This document shows positions 16,503-25,157 of a DNA stretch of 64,000 bases, piece after piece. This DNA comes from Streptomyces varsoviensis (GTDB taxonomy: Bacteria; Actinomycetota; Actinomycetes; Streptomycetales; Streptomycetaceae). The stretch spans positions 1 to 64,000 of the forward strand of contig NZ_JOBF01000007.1 of NCBI RefSeq assembly GCF_000718635.1. Reading direction: 5' to 3'. A program made the translations under genes and the position numbers. The notes beneath the pieces are model-generated. The model worked only from the letters and a program-made list of their open reading frames with translations. It was not told the DNA's origin and did not search any database. Positions within the stretch are counted from its first letter, which is position 1. Each line of letters begins with the position of its first letter.

Positions 16503-18020
16503 ATGCGATACGACGTGGATGTGGTGGTGGCCGGCGCCGGGCCCACCGGTCTGATGCTCGCCGCGGAACTGCGGCTGGCGGGCGCCCGCACTCTGGTGGT
16601 GGAGCGCCTGTCGGAGCCGGTCGAATTCTCCAAGGCCCTCGGCATGCACTCGCGCAGCGTCGAGATCCTGGAAATGCGCGGCCAGGCCCAGGACTTCCTG
16701 GACGGCGCCTCGACACTGAAGGGCGGCAACTTCGCGAGCCTGGGCGTGCCGCTGCAGTTCCAGGACTTCGACACCCGGCACCCGTACGTCCTGTTCATCC
16801 CGCAGGTCCGTACGGAGCAGTTGCTGACCCGGCGCGTTCTGGAGCTGGGCGCCGAGCTGCGCCGCGGGCACGCGCTGTCCGCGCTGGCGCAGGACGAGGA
16901 GTCGGTCACCGTCCAGATCACCGGTCCTGACGGGCCGTACGAGGTCCGCAGCCGCTATCTGGTGGGGTGCGACGGCGGCGGCAGCACGGTGCGCAAGCTC
17001 CTCGACGTCGATTTCCCGGGCCAGGAGCCGCACATGTTCGCGGTCATCGCGGACGCGAAGTTCAGCGAGGAGCTGCCGCGGGGCGAGGGCATGGGGCCGA
17101 TGCGCCCGTACGGGGTGATGCGGCACGACCTGCGGGCCTGGTTCGCGGCGTTCCCGCTGGAGCCCGATGTGTACCGCGCGACCATCGCGTTCTTCGACCG
17201 GCCGTACGCGGACCGGCGGGCCCCGATCACCGAGGAGGACGTGCGGGCGGCGCTGCGCGAGGTCGCCGGCAGCGATCTGGGGATGCATGACGTGCAGTGG
17301 CTGTCGCGGTTGACGGACACCTCCCGGCAGGCCGAGCGGTACCGCTCGGGCCGGGTGCTGCTGGCCGGGGACGCCTGCCACATCCATCTGCCGGCCGGCG
17401 GGCAGGGCCTGAACCTGGGGTTCCAGGACGCGTTCAACCTGGGCTGGAAGCTGGGCGCGGTGGTCGCGGGCACGGCGCCGGACGGGCTGCTCGACACGTA
17501 CGAGGCGGAGCGCTACCCGGTGGCGCAGGGGGTGCTGCGCAACACGCGGGCGCAGGCGGTGCTCATCGACCCGGACCCGCGGTACGAGGGGCTGCGGGAG
17601 CTGATGATCGAGCTGCTGCATCTGCCGGAGACCAACCGGTATCTGGCGGGGCTCGTCTCCGCGCTGGATCTGCGTTACGACATTCCGGGCGAACACCCGC
17701 TGGTCGGGCGGCGCGTACCGGATCTGTCGCTGGCCACCGCGGAGGGCGAGCGGCGGCTGAGCGAGTACTTCCACGGCGCGCGCGGCGTGCTGCTGACGCT
17801 CCCTTCGGCGCCGGACGTGGCCGATCTCGCCACGGGCTGGAAGGGCCGGGTGGACGTGGTGGCCGCGTCGGAGGTGCGGGAGCCGTACGCCCCGGAGCCC
17901 GAGGTGTCGGCGCTGCTGATGCGCCCGGACGGCTATGTCTGCTGGGCCGGCCCGGCGGCAGGGGGCCAGGAGGGGCTGACGGAGGCCCTGCACACCTGGT
18001 TCGGCGCGCCGGCGGCGTAG
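16503..18020 (+). CDS. oxyS: FAD-dependent C6 (and C5) hydroxylase of anhydrotetracycline
   Basis: A 505-residue PHBH-type monooxygenase: GAGPTG at 11-16, the DG motif GCDGGGSTVRK mid-protein and the GD motif LAGDACHIHLPAGGQG (Asp290). OxyS is reported to hydroxylate anhydrotetracycline at C6 and then C5, and the C5 oxygenation is what distinguishes oxytetracycline from tetracycline. The start at 16503 is preferred over an upstream ATG (16458) because GAAAGAGG precedes it and the FAD strand begins at once (RYDVDVVVAG). Confidence 0.92.
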   Translation: MRYDVDVVVAGAGPTGLMLAAELRLAGARTLVVERLSEPVEFSKALGMHSRSVEILEMRGQAQDFLDGASTLKGGNFASLGVPLQFQDFDTRHPYVLFIPQVRTEQLLTRRVLELGAELRRGHALSALAQDEESVTVQITGPDGPYEVRSRYLVGCDGGGSTVRKLLDVDFPGQEPHMFAVIADAKFSEELPRGEGMGPMRPYGVMRHDLRAWFAAFPLEPDVYRATIAFFDRPYADRRAPITEEDVRAALREVAGSDLGMHDVQWLSRLTDTSRQAERYRSGRVLLAGDACHIHLPAGGQGLNLGFQDAFNLGWKLGAVVAGTAPDGLLDTYEAERYPVAQGVLRNTRAQAVLIDPDPRYEGLRELMIELLHLPETNRYLAGLVSALDLRYDIPGEHPLVGRRVPDLSLATAEGERRLSEYFHGARGVLLTLPSAPDVADLATGWKGRVDVVAASEVREPYAPEPEVSALLMRPDGYVCWAGPAAGGQEGLTEALHTWFGAPAA

Positions 18021-18124
18021 CCGGCCCTCGGTCGCGGGCGGTTCCCGACCTTCTCCTGCCCCGCCTCCCCTCCCCCTGTTCTCATCCGAACGTTCACTCC
18101 CAGCCAAGATGATCAAGGAGAGCC

Positions 18125-19159
18125 ATGTCCGCGTCACCGCTCGCGCCGGTCGCCCAGGCCCGCACGATCCTTCAGCTCAACACCGCCTACCACCAGGCGA
18201 AGGTGTTGCACACGGCCGTCGAACTCGGCCTGTTCGAACTGCTGGCGTCCGGCCCCGCGACCGTCGAGGAGGTGAAGAAGGGGCTGGGCATCGCCCACCC
18301 CCTGGCCCAGGAGTTCCTTGACGCCCTCGCCGCCCTAGGGCTGCTGGAGGCGGTCGGCGACCGGTTCGCCAACAGCGGGGCCGCGACCGCGTTCCTGGTC
18401 CCCGGCTCCCCCTCCTACCTGGGCGGCAGCGTCCTCCAGCACGCCCGTAAGCACTACCGGGTGTGGGGCGAGCTGACGACGGCGCTGCGCGAGGGCCGGG
18501 CCGGGTCCGGCGCGGAGGCGCACGGTCCCGAGGCGTACCCGAAGCACTACGCCGATCCGGACAAGGCGCGGCAGGCGATGGCGCATTTCGACACGTTCAG
18601 CTCCTTCACCGCCGATGAGCTGGCCCGGCGCGTCGACTGGCGGCCGTACACGTCCTTCGTCGACATCGGCGGCGCCCGGGGCCAGCTCGCGTCACGGATC
18701 GCGCTGGCGCATCCGCATCTGTCCGGGGCGGTCTTCGACCTGCCGCCGCTGGAGCCGCTCTTCGACGAGCTGGCGGCGGCGCGCGGGGTGGCCGACCGGC
18801 TGCGGTTCTACGGCGGCGACTTCCTCGCCGACCCGCTGCCCGAGGCGGACGTGGTGGTCACCGGGCACGTGCTGCCGGACTGGCCGGACGCGCAGCGGCG
18901 GGAGCTGCTGCGCCGCATCCACGGCGCGCTGCGGCCGGGCGGGGCGCTGATGATCTACGACCTGATGGCGGACCCGGAGTCGGAGTCCGTGCACGATGTG
19001 CTCCAGCGGCTGAACCACGGGCTGATCCGCGGCGACAGCTCCTCGTGCACGCTGGCCGAGTGCCACGCGTCCGTCGAGGAGGCGGGGTTCGAGGTGACCC
19101 GGACGGAGCAGCTCGACAATCTGCTCGGAGACTGGCTGATTGTCGCCACAAAGCGCTGA
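18125..19159 (+). CDS. oxyT: SAM-dependent N,N-dimethyltransferase (C4 amine)
   Basis: A 344-residue member of the same O-methyltransferase-like family as OxyF. The winged-helix start (ILQLNTAYHQAKVLHTAVELG) is followed by SAM motif VDIGGARG (Asp180). In the pathway it methylates the C4 amino group twice to form anhydrotetracycline. The ATG at 18125 follows AAGGAG at a good distance. It lies 104 bp after oxyS, probably in the same transcript, and before the resistance gene otrA. Confidence 0.91.
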   Translation: MSASPLAPVAQARTILQLNTAYHQAKVLHTAVELGLFELLASGPATVEEVKKGLGIAHPLAQEFLDALAALGLLEAVGDRFANSGAATAFLVPGSPSYLGGSVLQHARKHYRVWGELTTALREGRAGSGAEAHGPEAYPKHYADPDKARQAMAHFDTFSSFTADELARRVDWRPYTSFVDIGGARGQLASRIALAHPHLSGAVFDLPPLEPLFDELAAARGVADRLRFYGGDFLADPLPEADVVVTGHVLPDWPDAQRRELLRRIHGALRPGGALMIYDLMADPESESVHDVLQRLNHGLIRGDSSSCTLAECHASVEEAGFEVTRTEQLDNLLGDWLIVATKR

Positions 19160-19255
19160 CGAGGGATAACCCCGCTTGCTACCGTGACGCGACCACCGGA
19201 ACGGGCGCGTTCGGGCCATCCGGGACCAGTTCGGCGAATGGAGAGCAAGAGCATC
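19160..19255 (+). promoter_or_regulatory. otrA upstream region with a candidate promoter
   Basis: CTGACG (19156-19161) and TACCGT (19180-19185) are 18 bp apart and resemble a -35/-10 pair, which would give a leader of about 130 nt before otrA. A separate promoter would let the resistance gene be expressed independently of oxyS-T. Confidence 0.4.
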
Positions 19256-19363
19256 ATGCGGCAGGCGACCGAGATTTCGACGGAAGAAGACCGAATGGCC
19301 ACATATCAGACAGCGAAGAGCATTCATGAAGAAGCTGAACCTGGGGATTCTCGCCCACGTTGA
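19256..19363 (+). CDS. Possible 35-residue leader peptide overlapping the otrA start
   Basis: An ATG at 19256 with GGAGAG 10 nt upstream opens a 35-codon frame (MRQATEISTEEDRMATYQ...) ending at TGA 19361-19363, 38 nt inside otrA in another frame. It is rich in Glu and short, and matches nothing I recognise. Ribosomal-protection genes of the tet(M) type are known to have leader peptides and attenuation, so a regulatory leader is possible. A chance frame is equally possible. Confidence 0.3.
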   Translation: MRQATEISTEEDRMATYQTAKSIHEEAEPGDSRPR

Positions 19364-21305
19364 CGCCGGCAAGACCAGCCTCACCGAGCGCCTCCTGTAC
19401 CGGACCGGCGTCATCGACTCGGTGGGCAGCGTCGACAAGGGAACCACACAGACCGACTCCATGGAGCTGGAGCGGCAGCGGGGCATCACGATCCGCTCGG
19501 CCGTCGCCTCCTTCGTCCTCGACGACCTCAAAGTCAATCTGATCGACACTCCGGGCCACTCCGACTTCATCTCCGAGGTGGAGCGCGCGCTCCGGGTGCT
19601 CGACGGCGCCGTGCTGGTGGTATCGGCGGTGGAAGGGGTGCAGCCGCAGACCCGCATCCTGATGCGGACGCTGCAGCGGCTGGCGATCCCCACCCTGCTG
19701 TTCGTCAACAAGGTCGACCGCGCCGGCGCGCGTTATGAAGGACTCCTCGACGACATCGGCAAGAAGCTGACCCCGCACGCCGTCGCGATGTCCTCGGTCG
19801 AGGACATCGGGACCCGCGGGGCGCGCTCCCATGCCCGCACGGTGGAGGACGAGGGATTCGCCGTGTATCTGGCGGAGGCGCTGGCCGAGGAGAGCGACGC
19901 GTTCCTCGCGGCCTATCTCGACGACGACCGCCGGCTGACGCAGAAGGAGTACGACGCGGAGCTGGCCCTGCAGACCGGGCGCGGCCGACTCCACCCGGTG
20001 TTCTTCGGCTCCGCCGTGACCGGCGAGGGCATCGATGAACTGCTGCACGGGGTGCAGGTCTTCCTGCCGTCCGTGCACGCCGACGCGGACGCGCCGCTCG
20101 GTGGCACGGTCTTCAAGGTGGACCGGGGGACGCGGGGCGAGAAGGTGGCGTATCTGCGGCTGCGGTCCGGTTCCGTCGGCGCCCGCGACCAGGTGACGTT
20201 CCATCGCACGGACCACTCCGGTCTCACCACGGAGCACCCGGTGCGGATCACCTCGCTCCAGGTCTTCGAGCACGGCTCGACGACCGCGGAGGCGCGGGCG
20301 ACGGCCGGGGACATCGCGAAGGTCCGGGGGTTCAAGGAGGCGCGGGTGGGCGACCGGCTCGGGCTCGACGACGAGCAGGCGCCGCGCAACTTCTTCGCGC
20401 CGCCCAGCCTGGAGACGGTCGTCCGGTCCGAGCGGCCCGGGGAGGCGGGGCGGCTGCACGCCGCGCTGCAGGCCCTGAGCGAGCAGGACCCGCACATCGA
20501 ACTGCGGCAGGACCAGTACGCCGACGGCGCCGTGCTGCGGCTCTACGGGGAGGTGCAGAAGGAGATCATCCGGACCACCCTGGAGGAGGTGTACGGCGTC
20601 CGGGCGTACTTCGAGCAGACCCGGACCGTGCATATCGAGAAGCCCGTCGGGGTCGGCGCGTGGCTGGAGGAGCTCGACACCCGGACGCGGAACTACTTCT
20701 GGGCGACGGTGGGGCTGCGGGTGGAGCCGGCGGCGCCCGGCGCCGGGGTGGTCTTCCGGCTCGGCGTGGAGCTCGGCTCGCTGCCGCGCGCCTTCCACAC
20801 GGCCATCGAGGAGACGGTGCACACGACGCTGGACCACGGGCTGTACGGCTGGCAGGTGACGGACATCGCCGTGACGCTCACGCACTCCGGTTTCGCGAGT
20901 CCGGTGAGCGCGGCGGACGACTTCCGCAAGGTCACTCCGCTGGTGCTGATGACGGCGCTCAAGGAGGCCGGGACGCAGGTGTACGAGCCGGTGAGCGGCT
21001 TCGAGATGGAGCTGCCGCCGGACAGCCTGAGTCCGGTGCTGGCGAAACTGGCGGAGCTGGGGGCGCGTCCGCAGCCGCCCACGGCGCGGGAGGACGGGTA
21101 CCGGCTGACGGGGTCCATGGAGTCCAGCAAGGTGCACGAGTTCGAGCAGCAGGTGCCCGGTCTCACGCAGGGGGAAGGGGTCTTCCTCTCCGAGTTCCAG
21201 GGCTATCAGGCGGTGCAGGGGCGCTTCCCGTCGCGGCCGCGGCCCGAGGGCGCGAACCCGCTGAACCGTGACGAGTACATCCTGCACACGGTCAAGCGCC
21301 TCTGA
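19326..21305 (+). CDS. otrA: Tetracycline ribosomal-protection GTPase
   Basis: A 659-residue translational GTPase of the TetM/TetO/OtrA group, related to EF-G. It shows G1 AHVDAGKTS (Lys16), switch RGITIRSAV, G3 DTPGHSDF and G4 NKVD, and its length is typical. It removes tetracyclines from the ribosome and gives the producer self-resistance. The ATG at 19326 has GAAGAG 5 nt upstream. Its position at the end of the oxy genes matches the cluster boundary known from S. rimosus. It converges with the regulator gene. Confidence 0.95.
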   Translation: MKKLNLGILAHVDAGKTSLTERLLYRTGVIDSVGSVDKGTTQTDSMELERQRGITIRSAVASFVLDDLKVNLIDTPGHSDFISEVERALRVLDGAVLVVSAVEGVQPQTRILMRTLQRLAIPTLLFVNKVDRAGARYEGLLDDIGKKLTPHAVAMSSVEDIGTRGARSHARTVEDEGFAVYLAEALAEESDAFLAAYLDDDRRLTQKEYDAELALQTGRGRLHPVFFGSAVTGEGIDELLHGVQVFLPSVHADADAPLGGTVFKVDRGTRGEKVAYLRLRSGSVGARDQVTFHRTDHSGLTTEHPVRITSLQVFEHGSTTAEARATAGDIAKVRGFKEARVGDRLGLDDEQAPRNFFAPPSLETVVRSERPGEAGRLHAALQALSEQDPHIELRQDQYADGAVLRLYGEVQKEIIRTTLEEVYGVRAYFEQTRTVHIEKPVGVGAWLEELDTRTRNYFWATVGLRVEPAAPGAGVVFRLGVELGSLPRAFHTAIEETVHTTLDHGLYGWQVTDIAVTLTHSGFASPVSAADDFRKVTPLVLMTALKEAGTQVYEPVSGFEMELPPDSLSPVLAKLAELGARPQPPTAREDGYRLTGSMESSKVHEFEQQVPGLTQGEGVFLSEFQGYQAVQGRFPSRPRPEGANPLNRDEYILHTVKRL

Positions 21306-21318
21306 CCGGCGCACCCGA

Positions 21319-21380
21319 CCGGCGTGACGCCGGCCCCGGTACCGGGTTGGGCTCGGTACCGGGTTGGGCTCGTTACCGGG
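21319..21380. repeat. Hairpin plus 17-bp tandem repeat between otrA and the regulator
   Basis: A small hairpin (CCGGCG-TGA-CGCCGG, 21319-21333) is followed by two exact 17-bp copies CGGTACCGGGTTGGGCT (21337-21353 and 21354-21370) and a partial third (21371-21380). It lies between convergent stops and may contribute to termination. Confidence 0.7.
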
Positions 21381-21386
21381 GCCGGT

Positions 21387-22088
21387 TCAGGACCAGGAGG
21401 GGACGCTGAAGGCGCCGGCGCGGGGCGCGGCCGTCCGTCCGGGCCTGCCGCGGGGCGGCGGGACGATGAGCACGGACTTGGCCTTGTTCACGGCGTCGAT
21501 TCTGGATACGGCGCCCAGTTTGTCGAAGATATTGCGGAGATGGCGCTTCACCGTTGCTTCGGTGATCTCCAGCCGGGACGCGATCTGCCCATTGCTCATT
21601 CCCTGCGCCACATTCTCGATGATCTGTAATTCCCGCGCCGAAAGCCGCGGCCCGTCCTGGTCGCGGGCGGCCACCAGGCTTTCGGTGGGCAGGGAGAGGA
21701 CGATCTGATCGGGGTGGACGACCACGCTGCGAATCGCGGTGATCACCTCTTCCCGCATGACGTTCTTGGCGAGGAAGGCGCTCACGCGCAGCCGCAGGGC
21801 CTCGCGGACGAGGGCCGGATGGGTGCAGGAGGTCAGCACGATGCATCGCGAAATGGGCGAGACTCTTTTCATCTCGGCCAGCAGCGACACAATTCCGCCC
21901 GCGTCCGGGCCGTCCAGGAGAATGACATCCGGCCGCTTCTCCGTGGCAATGCGTACCGCCGTCTCGCTGTCGGCGGTGCCGCCGACGACCTCGATATCGA
22001 GCTCCTTCGCGAGCACCTCGCACAGCGTTTCCCGGAGTAGCCCCTGGTCGTCCACGACCAGGACCGTAATCGCGCTATTGATCGCCAC
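21387..22088 (-). CDS. NarL/LuxR-type response regulator at the cluster edge
   Basis: A 233-residue two-domain regulator. The receiver begins ITVLVVDDQ with acidic pair Asp13/Asp14 and a candidate phospho-acceptor at Asp59 in ILLDGPDAGG, an unusual sequence where most receivers have D-x-x-M-P. The LuxR-type HTH near the C-terminus reads SARELQIIENVAQGMSNGQI. The GTG at 22088 is chosen because GGGGAG lies just upstream and the receiver starts immediately. No histidine kinase gene is adjacent. S. rimosus clusters have a LuxR-family gene, otcG, near one end; this may be it, but I cannot confirm that from sequence alone. Confidence 0.82.
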   Translation of the reverse strand: MAINSAITVLVVDDQGLLRETLCEVLAKELDIEVVGGTADSETAVRIATEKRPDVILLDGPDAGGIVSLLAEMKRVSPISRCIVLTSCTHPALVREALRLRVSAFLAKNVMREEVITAIRSVVVHPDQIVLSLPTESLVAARDQDGPRLSARELQIIENVAQGMSNGQIASRLEITEATVKRHLRNIFDKLGAVSRIDAVNKAKSVLIVPPPRGRPGRTAAPRAGAFSVPSWS

Positions 22089-22848
22089 GTACTCCCCGCC
22101 ACCCATCTTCCCGGTCCGTCCCCGCGCAGCACCAGCGCGAGCATCTTGTTCGAACAGCACTCCGGGCGTCAAGCGAAGGACCACTTTCAACTACCGAGAA
22201 TGCCTTGGGCCACCGGTGGCCCGGTCCCCGAGAAAGAAAAGTCAGTCGAAATCAATTACGAAGTGCGGCCCCCCACCAAACGCACACCGAGCAGCGGTAA
22301 GGGCATCCATACCCCGCCCGGTGCGGCATATTCGCCGCGCTCCGAACGTCCCCAAGGAGATCCCAACCGCGACGCGCGAGTCAAGCCCCACGGCCGGAAT
22401 GCTCTATCGAGAAGTCCCTGCTCACACCGGGGGCCGGGCCCGGGAGCCGGGGCGCTCGGGATCGCGCGAACGCTCACCGCCCGACCGCGCACCCATGAAT
22501 ACCCTGTCCGATTTGACGCATTTTGTTATTCCGTTCCGAACGGAACTGGTGTATAAGCCCCCGAGGGTGGAGACGCCGCCTCCAATACGGCTCCAAGCGG
22601 GCGCGAAGACGCCATGGGAGCGTGGCGGGAGCGTTCCCCCGAAGGGCAGGTCCGTACCACTCCGACACTCACTCGGGAGGCCATATCTCGTGGACACCGG
22701 AGCTGTTACGAAAATCCATTGCGGCGAACGGCCCATTCGACGAATTATGTGCGGCCACCACGCACTACAGCACCCGGCCGTGATCGGCCGGGTGCTGTTC
22801 CTTCGGTGCGGCGCGCCGGACCACTCGCCCGTACGGCGCGCCGGACCG
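22089..22848. other. 760-bp intergenic region without a confident gene
   Basis: No frame here has convincing coding character. Visible elements are a perfect 16-bp palindrome GGGCCACCGGTGGCCC (22207-22222), TTGACG (22513-22518), an inverted repeat TTCCGTTC-C-GAACGGAA (22529-22545), TATAAG (22552-22557) and a strong hairpin at 22768-22797. Base composition from 22500 to 22760 is clearly richer in A/T than the neighbouring genes. Confidence 0.6.
22768..22797 (+). terminator. 13-bp-stem hairpin ending a possible short transcript
   Basis: CAGCACCCGGCCG (22768-22780) and its exact complement (22785-22797) enclose the loop TGAT, followed by TTCCTT. It is 51 bp past the 3' end of the minus-strand acyl-CoA dehydrogenase operon, so it may terminate that operon, or a rightward short transcript. 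Confidence 0.65.
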
Positions 22849-23973
22849 TCACGGCGCGGGCAGATCCGCCAGGGCGGCCACGGTCTCGCGGTGCCGGCCG
22901 GGGGCGCCGAGGGCGATCTGGTCGGCCTTGGCGCGTTTGAGGTAGAGGTGCGCGGGGTGCTCCCAGGTCATGCCGATACCGCCGTGGAGCTGTACGCACT
23001 CCTCGGCGGCCCGCACCGCCACCTGCCCGCAGTAGGACTGCGCGACGGCCACGGCGAGCGCGGCCTCGACACCGCCCGCGCCGTCGGCGGCCAGGGCGTC
23101 GGCGGCGCTGCGGGCCGCCGCGCGGGCCGAGGCGACCTGGAGCCAGAGTTCGGCGAGCCGGTGCTTGACCGCCTGGAACGAACCGATGGGGCGGCCGAAC
23201 TGATAGCGCTCCCCCGCGTAGCGGACGGTCTCGGCGAGGCACCACTCGGCGATGCCGAGCTGTTCGGAGGCGAGCAGCCCGGCCCCGGCGAGGAGCGCCG
23301 CGTCGACGGCGGCGGTGGCGCGTTCCTCCCCCGCCACGCGGCGGGCGGGCGCCCCGGCGAGGGTGACGCGCGCGAGCGGGCGGGTGCGGTCGAGCGCGGT
23401 GATACCGGTGACCCGTACGCCCTCTGACGCCGCGTCAACGGTGTAGAGGCCGCCGTCGGCCCGTACGAGCAGCAGCTCCGCGCCGGCCGCGCCGGCGACC
23501 GCGGAGACCTCGCCGCTGAGGGTCCCGGCGGCGTCCGCCCGTACGGTGACCGGCGGCGGCGCGCCGGGCGCGGCGGGCAGCGGGATCGCGAGCGCCGCGA
23601 CGCGGCGGCCCTCGGCGAGGGCACGCAGCGGCCCGGCCACCTCGTCCCGCGCGGTGTCGCAGGCCAGCAGGGCGGAGGCGGCGAGGACGGCGCTGGTCAG
23701 ATACGGCACGGGGGCGACGGATCGGCCCAACTCCTCCAGTACGACGGCGGTTTCGCGGGGCCCGGCGCCCTGGCCGCCGAGCTTCTCGGGGACGAGCAGC
23801 CCGGCCGTGCCCATGTCGGCGGCGAGCACGCGCCAGAGGCCGGCGTCGTACGGGTCCGCGGTCTCACCGCGGGCGAGGACGGCGGCCGGCTGGGCACGGT
23901 CGGCGAGCAACGACCGTACGGCGGACCGGAGATCGGTCTCGGCCTCCGAGTAGAGCAGGTCCGGCTCGGTCAT
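22849..23973 (-). CDS. Acyl-CoA dehydrogenase, probable partner subunit
   Basis: A 374-residue acyl-CoA dehydrogenase with the standard three-domain layout (LRSAVRSLLADRAQ at the start, ERYQFGRPIGSFQAVKH and LHGGIGMTWEHP in the C-terminal helical domain). The usual IYEGT-type segment with the catalytic Glu is replaced by a truncated C-terminus after HLYLKRAKAD. Adjacent, overlapping acyl-CoA dehydrogenase genes in actinobacteria often encode the two chains of an alpha2-beta2 enzyme. Its ATG overlaps the stop of the next dehydrogenase, so equimolar synthesis is likely. The substrate is unknown. Confidence 0.85.
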   Translation of the reverse strand: MTEPDLLYSEAETDLRSAVRSLLADRAQPAAVLARGETADPYDAGLWRVLAADMGTAGLLVPEKLGGQGAGPRETAVVLEELGRSVAPVPYLTSAVLAASALLACDTARDEVAGPLRALAEGRRVAALAIPLPAAPGAPPPVTVRADAAGTLSGEVSAVAGAAGAELLLVRADGGLYTVDAASEGVRVTGITALDRTRPLARVTLAGAPARRVAGEERATAAVDAALLAGAGLLASEQLGIAEWCLAETVRYAGERYQFGRPIGSFQAVKHRLAELWLQVASARAAARSAADALAADGAGGVEAALAVAVAQSYCGQVAVRAAEECVQLHGGIGMTWEHPAHLYLKRAKADQIALGAPGRHRETVAALADLPAP

Positions 23974-25157
23974 CGGGGCAGGTCCTTCCAGGCGACGTCC
24001 TTGTCGGTGCGCGGCTCGGGCGGCAGGCCCAGGACGCGTTCGGCGACGATGTTGAGCAGCACCTCGGAGGTGCCGCCCTCGATGGAGTTGCCCTTGGCGC
24101 GCAGATAGCGGTATCCGGCGTCGCGGCCGGTGAAGTCGACGCCCTCGGGGCGGCGCATGGTCCAGTCGTCGTAGGCGAGGCCGTCGGCGCCGAGCAGTTC
24201 GACCTCCAGGCCGCTGATCTCCTGGTTGAGGCGGGCGAAGGACAGCTTGAGGCCGGAGCCCTCGGGTCCGGGCTGGCCGACGGCGAGTTGCTGGCGCAGC
24301 CGTTCGCCGGTGAGCCGGGCGACCTCGGCCTCCACCCACAGGGTCAGCAGCCGCTGGTGCAGATCGTGGGTGCGCAGTTCGGGGCGGGCGCGCCAGGTCT
24401 CGGCGACGACGCCGATCATGCCGCCCTCGCGGGGTACGCGGGCGCCGCCGATGGCGACCCGCTCGTTCATCAGGGTCGTGCTCGCCACCCGCCAGCCCTC
24501 GCCGACGCCGCCGAGGCGGTGCGCGTCGGGGATGCGCACGCCGGTGAGGAAGACCTCGTTGAACTCGGCCTCCCCGGTGATCTGGCGCAGCGGCCGCACC
24601 TCGACGCCGGGGTCGCTCATGTCGCAGACGAAGTAGGTGATGCCCTGGTGCTTGGGGAGGCCGGGGTCGGTGCGGGCGATGAGGATCGCCCAGCGGGCCA
24701 GGTGCGCGCCGGACGTCCAGACCTTCTGGCCGTCGACGGTCCAGGTGTCGCCGTCGCGTACGGCGCGGGTGGCGAGCGCCGCGAGGTCGGAACCGGCGCC
24801 GGGCTCGCTGAAGAGCTGGCACCACACCTCCTCGCCGGTCCACAGGGGGCGCAGGAAGCGCTGCTTCTGCTCGTCGGTGCCGTACCGGAGGATGGTGGGA
24901 GCTGCCATGCCGAGGCCGATGCCGATGCGGCGCGGGTCGTTGTCGGGGGCGCCCGCCGCCGCCAGTTCGGCCTCCACGACCGGTTGGAGGGAGCGCGGCG
25001 CGTCGAGCCCGCCGAGGCCCGCGGGGAAGTGCACCCAGGCGAGTCCGGCGTCGAAGCGAGCGCGCAGGAAGTCGAGCCGGTCGGTGGTGGCGGGGTCGTG
25101 CGCGGCGAGCAGGGCGGCTGTGCGGCGGCGCAGCCCGTCGGCGTCGATGGTGCTCAT
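23970..25157 (-). CDS. Acyl-CoA dehydrogenase, larger partner
   Basis: A 395-residue acyl-CoA dehydrogenase. FAD/substrate motifs are WCQLFSEPGAGSDLA and VWTSGAHLARW, and near the C-terminus SIEGGTSEVLLNIVAERVLG carries a Glu at the usual catalytic position. It is co-translated with the following smaller dehydrogenase (4-bp overlap) and preceded by the MDR oxidoreductase gene (also overlapping). The arrangement suggests one operon for oxidation of an unusual acyl-CoA, possibly branched or steroid-derived, given the HIP genes later in the window. Confidence 0.88.
   Translation of the reverse strand: MSTIDADGLRRRTAALLAAHDPATTDRLDFLRARFDAGLAWVHFPAGLGGLDAPRSLQPVVEAELAAAGAPDNDPRRIGIGLGMAAPTILRYGTDEQKQRFLRPLWTGEEVWCQLFSEPGAGSDLAALATRAVRDGDTWTVDGQKVWTSGAHLARWAILIARTDPGLPKHQGITYFVCDMSDPGVEVRPLRQITGEAEFNEVFLTGVRIPDAHRLGGVGEGWRVASTTLMNERVAIGGARVPREGGMIGVVAETWRARPELRTHDLHQRLLTLWVEAEVARLTGERLRQQLAVGQPGPEGSGLKLSFARLNQEISGLEVELLGADGLAYDDWTMRRPEGVDFTGRDAGYRYLRAKGNSIEGGTSEVLLNIVAERVLGLPPEPRTDKDVAWKDLPR

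Noticed and set aside
22614..22940. 108-codon plus frame in the gap after the regulator
   Set aside because: Arg/Pro-rich translation, runs into the antisense of the acyl-CoA dehydrogenase, no ribosome binding site.
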